In this document: piece after piece, positions 8,430 through 16,560 of the stretch
How positions within the stretch are numbered: position 1 is the first letter of the stretch
Layout: each line of letters begins with the position of its first letter
Assembly: GCF_001595985.1 (NCBI RefSeq)
Contig: NZ_LOJJ01000002.1
Span: forward strand, 1-64,000
Reading direction: 5' to 3'
DNA length: 64,000 bases
Source: Polynucleobacter sinensis
GTDB lineage: Bacteria > Pseudomonadota > Gammaproteobacteria > Burkholderiales > Burkholderiaceae
The notes under the pieces: model-generated
What the model was told of the DNA's origin: nothing
Seen by the model: only the letters and a program-made list of their open reading frames with translations
The model's database searches: none
Program-made: the position numbers and the translations under genes

Positions 8430-10622
8430 CTAATTACGCAATAGCCGCAATCCGTTAGCCACTACCAACAAGCTAGCTCCCATGTCAGCAAAAACTGCCA
8501 TCCACATAGTTGCCTGTCCTGTAAAAGTCAGCACCAAAAATATCGCCTTAATGCCAAGCGCCAAGGTAATGTTTTGATACAAAATATTGGCCGTTGTTTG
8601 GGATAACCTAACAAAGCTAGGTATCTTTCTTAAATCATCATCCATTAATGCCACATCTGCTGCCTCAATAGCTGTATCAGTTCCTGCGCTTCCCATGGCA
8701 AATCCAATACTTGCCTTTGCTAAAGCTGGCGCATCATTAATGCCATCACCCACCATACCAACCTTGCCATCAGGATTTTTGTTTAGTATTTCATCAATAA
8801 TTTTAAGTTTGTCTTCAGGTAATAAATTGCCCTTAATTACGTCAACACCCACTTCCTGGCCAATAGCTTCTGCCGTATAGACATTATCACCAGTAAGCAT
8901 CATCGTTCTGATGCTCAAATGATGAAGGTCTTTAATGGCTTGCTTGCTGGTATCCCTCACTGTATCAGCGACTGCTATCAATGCTAATACTTGTGATGAG
9001 TTAGTAAGCATCACTACGGTTTTACCTTGTTGCTCTAACGGAAGTAGTTGAGCTTCAATTTCAGGCGAGCATAAGCCTAGCTCCTCAATCAGGCGGTGAT
9101 TACCCAGTTGATAAGTAACCCCTTCAAGAGTGCCTCGAACTCCTCTGCCCAAGATGGCCTCAAACTTATCCACTTCAATTAATGAAAGATTGTTTTCCGC
9201 AGCACTATCGGCAATCGCTAAAGATACGGGATGGTCTGAACGAGCCGCTAAGCTGGCAGCAACTTGATGCGTATGCTTGGCCTCACCGCCCAAAATAATT
9301 AAATCGGTTTGCTTAGGTTTGCCATAGGTAATCGTTCCTGTCTTATCCAGTGCCAAAACTTTCATATGGCGTCCCATCTCAAGAAAGACGCCGCCCTTTA
9401 CTAAGATGCCTTTACGTGCGGCAGCAGCCAATCCACTAACAATCGTCACTGGCGTGGAAATGACCAAAGCACATGGGCAAGCAATGACTAACATCACTAA
9501 CGCTTTATAAATCCAGTCATGCCACGACATACCTAGAGCCAACGGAGGAATGAAAGCCACCAATACCGCAATTAAGAAAACAGTTGGCGTATAAATCTTC
9601 GCAAACTGGTCAACAAATCTCTGTGTTGGGGCACGACTGCCCTGAGCCGCCTCTACCGCATGAATAATACGGGCAAGCGTAGAGCCTGTTGAGGTTGCTG
9701 TCACCTTAAACTGAAAAGAACCTGTTTGATTAATGGTTCCCGCAAAAACAGTATCGCCTTGCACCTTATCAATTGGCAAACTCTCACCCGTTATAGGCGC
9801 TTGATTGACTGTTGAATTCCCGCTTGTGAGTACGCCATCTAACGCGATACGCTCCCCTGGGCGAACTTGAACGATTGAGCCTAAGGTAATGGATTTGACT
9901 GGAGTTGGCAACCAACTGCCATCAACTTGAAGCACAGTAGCTATCTCTGGCGTTAAATCTAATAAGCCACTAATCGCATTACGAGCACGGTCAAGGGACT
10001 TAGCCTCAATTACTTCAGCCATTGAAAATAAGAACATCACCATAGCGGCTTCAGGCCAACTACCGATTGCCATCCCACCGGTCACCGCAACCGACATAAG
10101 GGCATTGATATTTAGATTGCCATTCTTTAGGGCAATCCAACCCTTTTTATACGTTGTTAGGCCACCACTAGCAATAGAGAATATAACCAAGGCAATCACA
10201 AGATACTGACTACTAAGTTGGTTTACCTCAAATGGGAAGAACTCAATTAACTCAGCCAAAGCGGCCGTCACACCAGCGATAGCTAGAGGCCACCAATTTG
10301 TTTTGGCTGGCTGTTGATGTCTGGAGCTTTTAGTGGGCGAACCCTCTTCAAGAAACGCTTTCATGCCAACACTCACTAAAGCAGATTGAATTGTCTCAAG
10401 CGAATCTAAGTTATGACTTATCGAAAGTTTTCGTTGAATCAAGTTGAAATCTAACCCCGCAATGCCTTCAACCGTAGCTAGCCTCTTTCGGATTAACGCC
10501 TCTTCCGTTGGGCAATCCATATTCTCAATATGAAAGACGGCTTTATTCCCACCGAAAGATGTCGCTGATGGTTGTGGTGCGGCAGGCGAAGAGCAACCGC
10601 AAGAGGATTGGCACTGACTCAT
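8430..10622 (-). CDS. cadA: Zn/Cd/Pb-translocating P-type ATPase (CadA/ZntA type)
   Basis: A 730-residue P1B-type ATPase that pumps divalent soft metals out of the cytoplasm. It begins with a Cys-rich tail (CQSSCGCSS, residues 4-12) and one HMA-like domain whose metal loop reads NMDCPTEE (34-41). It has PITGES (276-281), the transmembrane metal site CPC (382-384), the phosphorylation loop DKTGT (426-430), and GDGIND in the hinge. CPC with a CadA-like DCPTEE loop points to Zn(II), Cd(II) and Pb(II) rather than copper. It is divergent from a CadR/PbrR-like regulator with a MerR-type promoter between them, which supports the same metals. Confidence 0.92.
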   Translation of the reverse strand: MSQCQSSCGCSSPAAPQPSATSFGGNKAVFHIENMDCPTEEALIRKRLATVEGIAGLDFNLIQRKLSISHNLDSLETIQSALVSVGMKAFLEEGSPTKSSRHQQPAKTNWWPLAIAGVTAALAELIEFFPFEVNQLSSQYLVIALVIFSIASGGLTTYKKGWIALKNGNLNINALMSVAVTGGMAIGSWPEAAMVMFLFSMAEVIEAKSLDRARNAISGLLDLTPEIATVLQVDGSWLPTPVKSITLGSIVQVRPGERIALDGVLTSGNSTVNQAPITGESLPIDKVQGDTVFAGTINQTGSFQFKVTATSTGSTLARIIHAVEAAQGSRAPTQRFVDQFAKIYTPTVFLIAVLVAFIPPLALGMSWHDWIYKALVMLVIACPCALVISTPVTIVSGLAAAARKGILVKGGVFLEMGRHMKVLALDKTGTITYGKPKQTDLIILGGEAKHTHQVAASLAARSDHPVSLAIADSAAENNLSLIEVDKFEAILGRGVRGTLEGVTYQLGNHRLIEELGLCSPEIEAQLLPLEQQGKTVVMLTNSSQVLALIAVADTVRDTSKQAIKDLHHLSIRTMMLTGDNVYTAEAIGQEVGVDVIKGNLLPEDKLKIIDEILNKNPDGKVGMVGDGINDAPALAKASIGFAMGSAGTDTAIEAADVALMDDDLRKIPSFVRLSQTTANILYQNITLALGIKAIFLVLTFTGQATMWMAVFADMGASLLVVANGLRLLRN

Positions 10623-10654
10623 TTCAATAACCTAACTATTTTTAACATTTGTCT

Positions 10655-10685
10655 ATTAAAAAGCCTATAGTAGCTATAGAGTCAA
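10655..10685 (-). promoter_or_regulatory. MerR-type promoter/operator of cadA with long spacer
   Basis: Read on the minus strand, -35 TTGACT (10680-10685) and -10 TTTAAT (10655-10660) are separated by 19 bases instead of 17. The spacer contains CTATAG-CTA-CTATAGG, a dyad like the CadR/PbrR operators. An over-long spacer carrying the dyad is the mark of MerR-family activation by DNA untwisting. The ATPase start is 33 bases downstream of the -10 element. Confidence 0.82.
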
Positions 10686-10727
10686 GAAATTAAAATAGTT
10701 AAATCAAATGCTGTTGAGGTGAGCCAA

Positions 10728-11156
10728 ATGAAAATCGGTGAATTAGCCAAAGCCACAGATACTCAAGTAGAAACCATTCGCTTCTATGAGCAAGAGGGTT
10801 TATTAGCGAAACCTGCGAGAACAGATGGTAACTTTCGGATTTATGAGAATCAGCACCTAGAGCGTCTCATCTTTATTCGTCACTGCCGCTCATTGGATAT
10901 GGCTTTAAATGAAATAAGGCAACTGCTCCGCTTTAAAGACTTACCCAATGAAAACTGCGGCTCTGTTAATAACTTGCTAGATGCTCATATACAGACCGTC
11001 ACTAACCGCATTAAGGATTTGCGACAGCTTGAAAAGCAACTGAAGGGGCTTCGTGAGTTATGCCAAGCCAATCAAGACTCAGCCCATTGCGGAATTCTCA
11101 ATGAATTGTCGCAACCCATGAAATCACTATCAGGCGACTGCTCGCCCATAGTTTGA
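10728..11156 (+). CDS. cadR: MerR-family Cd/Pb/Zn-responsive activator (CadR/PbrR type)
   Basis: The ATG at 10728 is chosen because GAGGTGAG lies just before it; a GTG at 10719 would add three residues. The 142-residue protein has the MerR winged helix (MKIGELAKATDTQVETIRFYE), a long dimer helix and a C-terminal metal loop. Cys at 53, 77, 112 and 121 are set in HCRSLD, NENCGSV, LCQAN and HCGIL. The last three match the Cys ligands of PbrR/CadR. It should repress and, with metal, activate the divergent cadA promoter. Whether Cd, Pb or Zn is the natural inducer cannot be told. Confidence 0.88.
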   Translation: MKIGELAKATDTQVETIRFYEQEGLLAKPARTDGNFRIYENQHLERLIFIRHCRSLDMALNEIRQLLRFKDLPNENCGSVNNLLDAHIQTVTNRIKDLRQLEKQLKGLRELCQANQDSAHCGILNELSQPMKSLSGDCSPIV

Positions 11157-11294
11157 TTATTTCTTATTAAAGAAAAGATGTTTGACTAAGGCGGCTATAG
11201 CTAGAACCAAGGTAACTGAAACCAAGATGCCAATTATTCCTACGCCGCCGCCAGTTGAACCACACATGTTATCCATCATATGACCGCCATACAT
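11157..11294 (-). CDS. 45-residue single-span membrane protein
   Basis: A small gene converging on cadR, its TAA directly abutting the cadR stop. It has a strong ribosome-binding site (AAGGAGG, five bases before the ATG). The protein starts MYGGHMMDNMCGSTGGG, with Met, His and Cys in a possible metal-binding head. One transmembrane helix (about VGIIGILVSVTLVLAIAALV) and a basic end LFFNKK follow. The Shine-Dalgarno sequence, hydrophobic helix and metal-gene setting argue that it is real. Similar short Met/His-headed membrane proteins occur in copper and silver clusters; function unknown. Confidence 0.6.
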   Translation of the reverse strand: MYGGHMMDNMCGSTGGGVGIIGILVSVTLVLAIAALVKHLFFNKK

Positions 11295-11499
11295 ATTGAC
11301 CTCCTTGTTGATGAACTACTAGATTCATCCTATGCCTATAAGTGGCTGCTGTCTATCGTAATCAACAAATTTTTGCCCCCATTTTGAAGAAACGGCAGTC
11401 AACAGAGATTGAATTTGCTTCAACTGAATTACTTTAGGAAATGTCCTTTTAAAAAACATCATAGGTACTGACCTTAAATAAGACTTGATTAATCAGCGC

Positions 11500-11628
11500 T
11501 TAATCGTTGCGATAAGTTCCTTGAAACTCACGACTTTCAAGTTGCTCCAACTCCAAAGCTCTCTCGGCTTGAGCTTGTTTTTCTTCTTCTGAGAGATTCT
11601 GGATTGGTTGATTAGCACTATTTTCCAT
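11500..11628 (-). CDS. 42-residue acidic hypothetical peptide
   Basis: An open frame starting at ATG 11628 encodes MENSANQPIQNLSEEEKQAQ followed by a Glu-rich amphipathic helix (residues 12-34) and a short tail ending GTYRND. The composition (Glu/Gln/Ala, no stop-prone codons) looks protein-like, but the ribosome-binding site is weak and no family is recognised. It lies between the 45-residue membrane protein and the zinc-ribbon gene, all on the minus strand. Low confidence. Confidence 0.35.
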   Translation of the reverse strand: MENSANQPIQNLSEEEKQAQAERALELEQLESREFQGTYRND

Positions 11629-11675
11629 GGATTTAGCTTATCTTATTCATACTAAAGAATCTAGTTCCGGGACAT

Positions 11676-11879
11676 TTACCCGCAACACCCATTATTTTCT
11701 TGTATTGGCGGACAAGGAACATCACCATAACTACAGTAAACGCAACAATCGCCAGATTTGGGCTTAAGAATTGCCTTACAACTAGAGCATTCATAAAAGA
11801 ATTGGCAACTGTCTGTTGGCATTTGCTCTATCTTCTGGGCGCCACACTTGGGGCAAGTGATTGTTGAGTTGAGTTTCAT
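11676..11879 (-). CDS. Small Cys-rich zinc-ribbon protein
   Basis: A 67-residue protein with an N-terminal zinc ribbon (CPKCG at 9-13, CSSC at 31-34) and a conserved-looking tail GDCCVYCSYGDVPCPPIQ ending GCCG. I recall the GDCCVxCSYGxVPCPPIQ tail from short uncharacterised proteins common in Proteobacteria near metal and membrane genes. It begins ten bases after the stop of the iron-binding protein gene, so it may be co-transcribed with it. Its role is unknown; metal binding is likely from the ten Cys. Confidence 0.6.
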   Translation of the reverse strand: MKLNSTITCPKCGAQKIEQMPTDSCQFFYECSSCKAILKPKSGDCCVYCSYGDVPCPPIQENNGCCG

Positions 11880-11889
11880 GCATTAAAGT

Positions 11890-12948
11890 TTATTTATAGC
11901 CAACTCGGTCAAGCAATCTTTGGGCGGCAATCTGATTCTTGCCAATAGCCGCAATAGAAATATTTTCCGCTTTGAATGACCCTAGCATTTTGAGCCCTTC
12001 ATTTTCGATCTTAACAGATTTAACGACCGGCCATTCATTATTGCCATTCGCAAAATATTCTTGGGCGGAATCACTAGCTAGATACTCTAAAAACTGAATT
12101 GCTGCTTGTGGGTGAGGTGCATTCTTTGCCACACCACCACCAGCAATATTAATATGCGTTCCACTCGTTTTTTGATTGGGCCAGATAAATCCAATTTTCG
12201 AAACAATGTCTTGGTCCTCCGGTTTAGTTGAGCGCAAAAGCCTCACTAAGTAATAAGAGTTCGTTAGGGCAACGCCACACTCGCCCGAGGCTACCGCCTT
12301 AATTTGGTCAGTATCCCCACCTCTTGGGGGGCGAGCCATGTTCGCCACCATTCCCTTAGCCCATTCTTCGGTAGCCGCTTCGCCACGTCGCTCAATCATT
12401 GCGCCAATTAATGAGAGCATATAAGGATGGGCTCCTGAGCGGGTGCATACTTTGCCTTTATTCATTGGCTCTACCAGCTTTTCATAGGTATCTACATCCT
12501 GCGGATTAACTTTTGCCTTGTTGTAAACCACCAAGCGAGCCCTAGTTGAGAAACCGAACCAAGTTGACCCTTCTAGATCTGGCTTAGAGCGCAAGTTTTC
12601 CGGGATGCGACTCTCTAAATATTTTGAATGAATGGGCTTAAAAAAACCATCAATCTGTGCACGCCATAGTCTAGCGGCATCGACCATCAATATAACGTCA
12701 GCAGGACTATTGGCACCCTCGCTTTTCAATCTCTCCCCCAAGGCATTGTCGTCCGCCTCAATACGATTAATTTTGATGCCAGTCTTTTTAGTGAAGTCAC
12801 TATAGAGCGCCTCATCCGTCTGATAATGCCGCGCAGAATATAAATTCAACTCTTTGTCGCTCGATTGAGCTTGAGCTGAGCCAACGATACAGCAAGACAA
12901 TAGCGCCAATAAAAGACCGGAGATTTTTGGGAATATTTGAGTTGTCAT
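11890..12948 (-). CDS. Periplasmic ferric-iron binding protein of an ABC transporter (FutA/FbpA family)
   Basis: A 352-residue solute-binding protein with a signal peptide ending near AQAQS. The mature start reads NLYSARHYQTDEALYSDFTKKTG, then EGANSPADVILMVDAARLWRA, closely matching FutA/FbpA proteins that bind Fe(III) through a Tyr cluster and RHY region. Later it has SGAHPYMLSLIGAMIE and GGGVAKNAPHPQAAIQFLEYL. It is the receptor for the permease (13031-14596) and ATPase (14665-15735). A Fur-type box over its own promoter (12981-13009) indicates iron repression. Confidence 0.9.
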   Translation of the reverse strand: MTTQIFPKISGLLLALLSCCIVGSAQAQSSDKELNLYSARHYQTDEALYSDFTKKTGIKINRIEADDNALGERLKSEGANSPADVILMVDAARLWRAQIDGFFKPIHSKYLESRIPENLRSKPDLEGSTWFGFSTRARLVVYNKAKVNPQDVDTYEKLVEPMNKGKVCTRSGAHPYMLSLIGAMIERRGEAATEEWAKGMVANMARPPRGGDTDQIKAVASGECGVALTNSYYLVRLLRSTKPEDQDIVSKIGFIWPNQKTSGTHINIAGGGVAKNAPHPQAAIQFLEYLASDSAQEYFANGNNEWPVVKSVKIENEGLKMLGSFKAENISIAAIGKNQIAAQRLLDRVGYK

Positions 12949-12980
12949 TTCTGTATTTACGATGAAATTGAGGTTGATTC

Positions 12981-13009
12981 ATTTTATCATAAATAAGAAT
13001 GATTATCAA
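12981..13009 (-). promoter_or_regulatory. Iron-regulated promoter with Fur box for the ferric-binding gene
   Basis: On the minus strand, -35 TTGATA (13004-13009) and -10 TAAAAT (12981-12986) are separated by 17 bases. TGATAATCATTCTTA (12994-13008) matches the 7-1-7 Fur motif TGATAAT-N-ATTATCA at 12 of 14 positions and overlaps the -35 and spacer, so Fur-Fe would block RNA polymerase. Confidence 0.72.
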
Positions 13010-13030
13010 TTAGAATTAATAGACGACAAC

Positions 13031-14596
13031 TTAAGGCCTTGCAATTGCCTTTGAAAGTACAAGAACTGGAAAAAGCCCCACTAAAACAATGGTTAAGGAA
13101 GGCAGGGCTAGCTCAGATAATCGCTCATCTGCGGCTAATTGATAAGTAGCTACAGCTAAGGTATCAAAGTTAAATGGACGTAACAACAAGGTGGCTGGTA
13201 ATTCTTTCATTACATCTACAAATACAAATAAGCCTGCAGTAATCAGGCTACGCTTGAGTAGTGGCACATGCACTCTTCTCAGAATTTGAATCTTAGAGAG
13301 TCCCAATAAAGCAGCCGAACCATCCATGGATGGCGTAATGCGCAAAAGACCCGCTTCTATGCTTTGCAAACTAGAAGACAAAAAGCGCACCAAGTAGGCA
13401 TACACCAGCACCAAAATACTGGCTGACATCCACCAAGCTAAATGAAAAATCTCTAAGAATGAAAGAATGCCAATAGCCAATACTGCGCCCGGTAATGCAT
13501 AACCAAATCCAAGCAATCGATTTACCCAAGCCAAGCGGGGATTCACCCTCACAGCGTAAGCAAAAAATACCGCAAGAGCAACTGAAATCAAAGCGGTCGC
13601 AAACGACACCGAAAGCGAATTACTTAACCAATCTAGATAGCGTATATCAACACTGAGGCCTTGCTTGTAAAGCAATTGTAATAGTGCGAAGGCTGGCAAC
13701 AAGAAGCCAAAAAGCAATGTGAAACCACAAAATAAAAATGCAAAAAGAGAATGTCTGCCATGTAAACGCTTGGTAGTTGGCCTGCCTTGGGATGAGCTTG
13801 AATAGCGTAATTTAGAGCGACTACTTTGTTCAATAAAAAAGATTAGCAATACAAAGCTGAGCAAGCCTAGAGCCAGCTGGACTGCAGCTAAGCGGTCACC
13901 AAAAGAGAGCCAAGCCTTGAAAATACCTGTGGCAAACGTTTGGACCCCAAAATAAGAAACAGCTCCAAAATCAGCCAATACCTCCATCAATGCCAAAGCC
14001 ATACCCGCAAAGATAGCTGGTCGCGCCATTGGCAATACTAATTTCATAAAGCCCTGTAAAGGGCTGTAACCCAAAGTCTCAGAGACTTCGATCAATCGAT
14101 CACTGCGCTCTAAAAAAGCGGTACGAGTGATGAGATAGACGTAAGGAAAAAGGCAGAAAGAGAAAGACCAAATCGCACCACTCAATGACCTTGGGTCAGG
14201 GAAAAACCATAGTGAATCTAGACCCAAAAAAGTACGCAATGCCGACTGAATGGGCCCAGAAAACTGCAGAAGATCTACAAAAAGATAGGCCATTACATAT
14301 GTGGGCACAGCCAAAGGCAGAATCAAGGCCCACTCAAATACCTTCTTGCCAGGGAAATCGTAGCTCGCAATAATCCAAGCATTACCTACGCCCAGTATAA
14401 AAACCCCCACGCCAACACCAGCTATAAGCATTATGGTTGAAGCAATGTAACCGCTCAAAACAAAATTCCATAAGTGATTCAACGTACCCACTGCCGGAGC
14501 ATCACCGCCCCCCAAGCCCGGAAATAGAAATGGCGCCGCTAAGCCGAAGAGCGGCAAAAATAACAATAAGGCAAGTGGCACCACAATACGATTCAT
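13031..14596 (-). CDS. Iron ABC transporter permease, fused two-domain type (FbpB family)
   Basis: A 521-residue inner-membrane protein with about twelve transmembrane helices in two homologous halves, the fused FbpB/ThiP layout. An EAA-type loop is visible in the first half (ETLGYSPLQGFMKLVLPMARPAI) and in the second (LLGLSKIQILRRVHVPLLKRS), both contacting the ATPase. It moves Fe(III) delivered by the binding protein whose gene is 82 bases downstream. It is divergent from the ATPase gene, an unusual split of the three-gene system. Confidence 0.87.
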   Translation of the reverse strand: MNRIVVPLALLLFLPLFGLAAPFLFPGLGGGDAPAVGTLNHLWNFVLSGYIASTIMLIAGVGVGVFILGVGNAWIIASYDFPGKKVFEWALILPLAVPTYVMAYLFVDLLQFSGPIQSALRTFLGLDSLWFFPDPRSLSGAIWSFSFCLFPYVYLITRTAFLERSDRLIEVSETLGYSPLQGFMKLVLPMARPAIFAGMALALMEVLADFGAVSYFGVQTFATGIFKAWLSFGDRLAAVQLALGLLSFVLLIFFIEQSSRSKLRYSSSSQGRPTTKRLHGRHSLFAFLFCGFTLLFGFLLPAFALLQLLYKQGLSVDIRYLDWLSNSLSVSFATALISVALAVFFAYAVRVNPRLAWVNRLLGFGYALPGAVLAIGILSFLEIFHLAWWMSASILVLVYAYLVRFLSSSLQSIEAGLLRITPSMDGSAALLGLSKIQILRRVHVPLLKRSLITAGLFVFVDVMKELPATLLLRPFNFDTLAVATYQLAADERLSELALPSLTIVLVGLFPVLVLSKAIARP

Positions 14597-14664
14597 GAAA
14601 TCAGTAATCCGTTTAGACTCTAGCTATGCATTAAACCATTAGCATTAATGAGAAAATTATAGGG

Positions 14665-15735
14665 ATGAACTCTGTGCGCCCGCTGCTGTCAATTAAGAAC
14701 CTAGAGATCGACTACCCCAGTCGGGATGGTCATGGCCGCGTTACCGCAGTCAAAGGACTCAATTTAGCTCTTGGGCAAGGTGAAATTGGATGTCTCTTAG
14801 GGTCCTCAGGCTGCGGAAAGTCGACCGTTCTAAGAGCGATTTGCGGATTCGAGCCGATTAAGACGGGGGAAATTGTGCTGCGAGACAAGGTAGTGAGTTC
14901 GCTGTCATTCCACCTACCACCCAATCAAAGACGAGTTGGCATGGTCTTTCAAGACTTCGCCCTCTTTCCTCATTTGAACGCTCTAGAAAATATTGCGTTT
15001 GGCTTACAGCATTTTCCAAGTCAACTAAGAACTAACCTTGCCATGGAGTGGCTCAAAAGAGTTTCGCTCGCAGACAAGGCTAATGCTTATCCTCATGAAC
15101 TGAGTGGCGGCCAACAACAACGCGTTGCACTTGCTAGAGCGATGGCACCAGAGCCCGATTTAATTTTGCTCGACGAACCTTTCTCAAGCCTTGATATCGA
15201 ATTAAGGGAGCGCCTTGCAGGTGAAATGCGCGAAATCCTCAAGGCAAATAAGATCACCGCCCTACTCGTGACGCATGATCAATATGAGGCTTTTGCTATT
15301 GCCGATAAGATCGGCGTTATGACTGAAGGTAAAGTAGTTCAATGGGATACCCCTTATGAGCTTTATCACAAGCCCGCCAATCGCTATGTAGCAGACTTTA
15401 TAGGTCGCGGAGTATTTATTAAAGGTGTTGTGCAGACCAACAACAAAGTCAAAATTGAGTTAGGTGAACTCGAGCTAGACAAAGATTATTCAAAGGATGT
15501 TGGTAAAGAAATTGATGTGCTATTGCGTGCGGATGATATTCAACATGATGATCACAGCCCCATGCAGGCTGAAGTTGTCCGTAAAGTCTTCAGAGGTGCA
15601 GACTTTTTATACACGCTAAGGCTTGCTTCAGGCGTTGAAGTGCTTGCCTTTGTCCCCAGTCATCATGATCATGCCGCAGGTGAAATGATAGGCATTCAAT
15701 TGGTAGCAGACCACGTAGTAACATTCGGTCCCTAG
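14665..15735 (+). CDS. Iron ABC transporter ATP-binding protein (FbpC family)
   Basis: A 356-residue ATPase. Walker A GSSGCGKST at 46-54, Q-loop near VFQDFALFPHLN, signature LSGGQ at 146-150, Walker B LILLDEP at 166-172 and H-loop His204 (LVTHD) are all intact. The C-terminal 110 residues form a regulatory (TOBE-like) domain ending AGEMIGIQLVADHVVTFGP. It is divergent from the permease with 68 bases between. The length and the FbpC-type FQDFALFPHLN favour iron over other substrates, and the neighbours confirm it. Confidence 0.9.
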   Translation: MNSVRPLLSIKNLEIDYPSRDGHGRVTAVKGLNLALGQGEIGCLLGSSGCGKSTVLRAICGFEPIKTGEIVLRDKVVSSLSFHLPPNQRRVGMVFQDFALFPHLNALENIAFGLQHFPSQLRTNLAMEWLKRVSLADKANAYPHELSGGQQQRVALARAMAPEPDLILLDEPFSSLDIELRERLAGEMREILKANKITALLVTHDQYEAFAIADKIGVMTEGKVVQWDTPYELYHKPANRYVADFIGRGVFIKGVVQTNNKVKIELGELELDKDYSKDVGKEIDVLLRADDIQHDDHSPMQAEVVRKVFRGADFLYTLRLASGVEVLAFVPSHHDHAAGEMIGIQLVADHVVTFGP

Positions 15736-15755
15736 ATTAAAACTTAACTCATAAT

Positions 15756-15776
15756 TTTGTAGTTTAAAACGACATA
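15756..15776. repeat. Near-palindromic repeat, copy 1
   Basis: Contains TTTAAAACGACAT (15763-15775) preceded by TTTTGTAG. It matches copy 3 at 20 of 21 positions. It lies between the converging ends of the iron ATPase gene and the ynfA remnant. Confidence 0.6.
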
Positions 15777-15781
15777 TCAAC

Positions 15782-16066
15782 TTAAGTTTTGATGACAGGT
15801 TGAAGGACGATGATTGCCATACCAATAAGAGCTACTATCGCTCCTATGAAGTCCCACCTAGTTAACTCAATTCCCTCAACAAGTCTAAGCCATATAAGCG
15901 CAACAGAAATATACAAACCCCCGTATGAGGCATAGGTACGCCCAGCAGCAAATGAATGGAGAGTGAGTAACCACGCAAATAAAACCAATGAAGCAATGGC
16001 AGGAAGAAGTAGCCAAGCAGACTTATCTTGTCGCAACACGAGCCATGGAAGATAACAACTTCGCCA
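15782..16066 (-). pseudogene. ynfA: YnfA-family (UPF0060) membrane protein, 5' part broken
   Basis: The C-terminal 85 residues match YnfA family proteins: [20 protein letters not shown], then [19 protein letters not shown] and [13 protein letters not shown]. YnfA is normally about 108 residues with four helices. The same frame continues upstream with CYLPWL (16040-16057), which is part of the missing first helix, but then meets an in-frame TGA at 16067-16069. A different frame carries LFLRDGEV just before. A small deletion or frameshift around 16058-16066 has therefore destroyed the N-terminus. A short product from GTG 16039 is possible but would lack helix 1. Confidence 0.65.
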
Positions 16067-16265
16067 TCACGTAAAAATAGTGATTGTGGCTCTGCGAAAT
16101 GAAGTGTTGATAGCTTGGGCTGGAGATACTGCGGAGATGAGGGTAAAACTTCTAAGTTTGTAAGTTTGGTGACTACGCCCTTAGGCATGGACTTGCTGTA
16201 AAAGTTTTGAACTCATACAGCAAGTTTATTTTCACTATTTTATTTGGACAACCGATATAAAAAAA

Positions 16266-16283
16266 TGTCTTTTAAAACGACAT
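16266..16283. repeat. Near-palindromic repeat, copy 2
   Basis: TGTCTTTTAAAACGACAT matches copy 3 at 17 of 18 positions. Its last base overlaps the stop codon of the copZ-like gene, so it marks the right-hand end of the ynfA remnant and the left end of the copper cluster. Confidence 0.6.
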
Positions 16284-16549
16284 CATGAACACTTACACCC
16301 ACCACCACAGCCGCCACCTTGCTTGGCCTGAGTAGTGCCACCAGTATCCAGTTGAGCTGGGTAACCGTCCTCTATTAAGGCCGCAATTAAGTCATCCGCC
16401 TTATCAGTAGCCCTTGTCACCTTAACTTTTCCAGTAGCTAAGTCCACAGATACATCCTGTACACCCTCCAATGGTTTAAGTGTGTTAGTGACATGTTTAA
16501 CGCAAGAGCCACAAGTCATACCACTTACATCTAAATTGATTTCGCTCAT
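16283..16549 (-). CDS. copZ: Copper chaperone with HMA domain (CopZ-like)
   Basis: An 88-residue cytoplasmic protein. The HMA domain (about 1-68) has the Cu(I)-binding loop MTCGSC (11-16) and the usual fold residues VKVTRATDKADDLIAALIEDGY. A linker is followed by a second Cys cluster at the end (GGGCGGGCKCS), an extension not found in standard CopZ that could add metal sites. It is the last gene of the leftward copper cluster, 11 bases after the DUF411 gene. No copper ATPase is adjacent, so its delivery partner must lie elsewhere. Confidence 0.82.
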   Translation of the reverse strand: MSEINLDVSGMTCGSCVKHVTNTLKPLEGVQDVSVDLATGKVKVTRATDKADDLIAALIEDGYPAQLDTGGTTQAKQGGGCGGGCKCS

Positions 16550-16560
16550 CTCAAATTCCT

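Noticed and set aside
15862-16188. 108-codon minus-strand frame over ynfA
   Set aside because: It is the wrong frame for most of the ynfA core; only its LFLRDGEV part matches the lost N-terminus.
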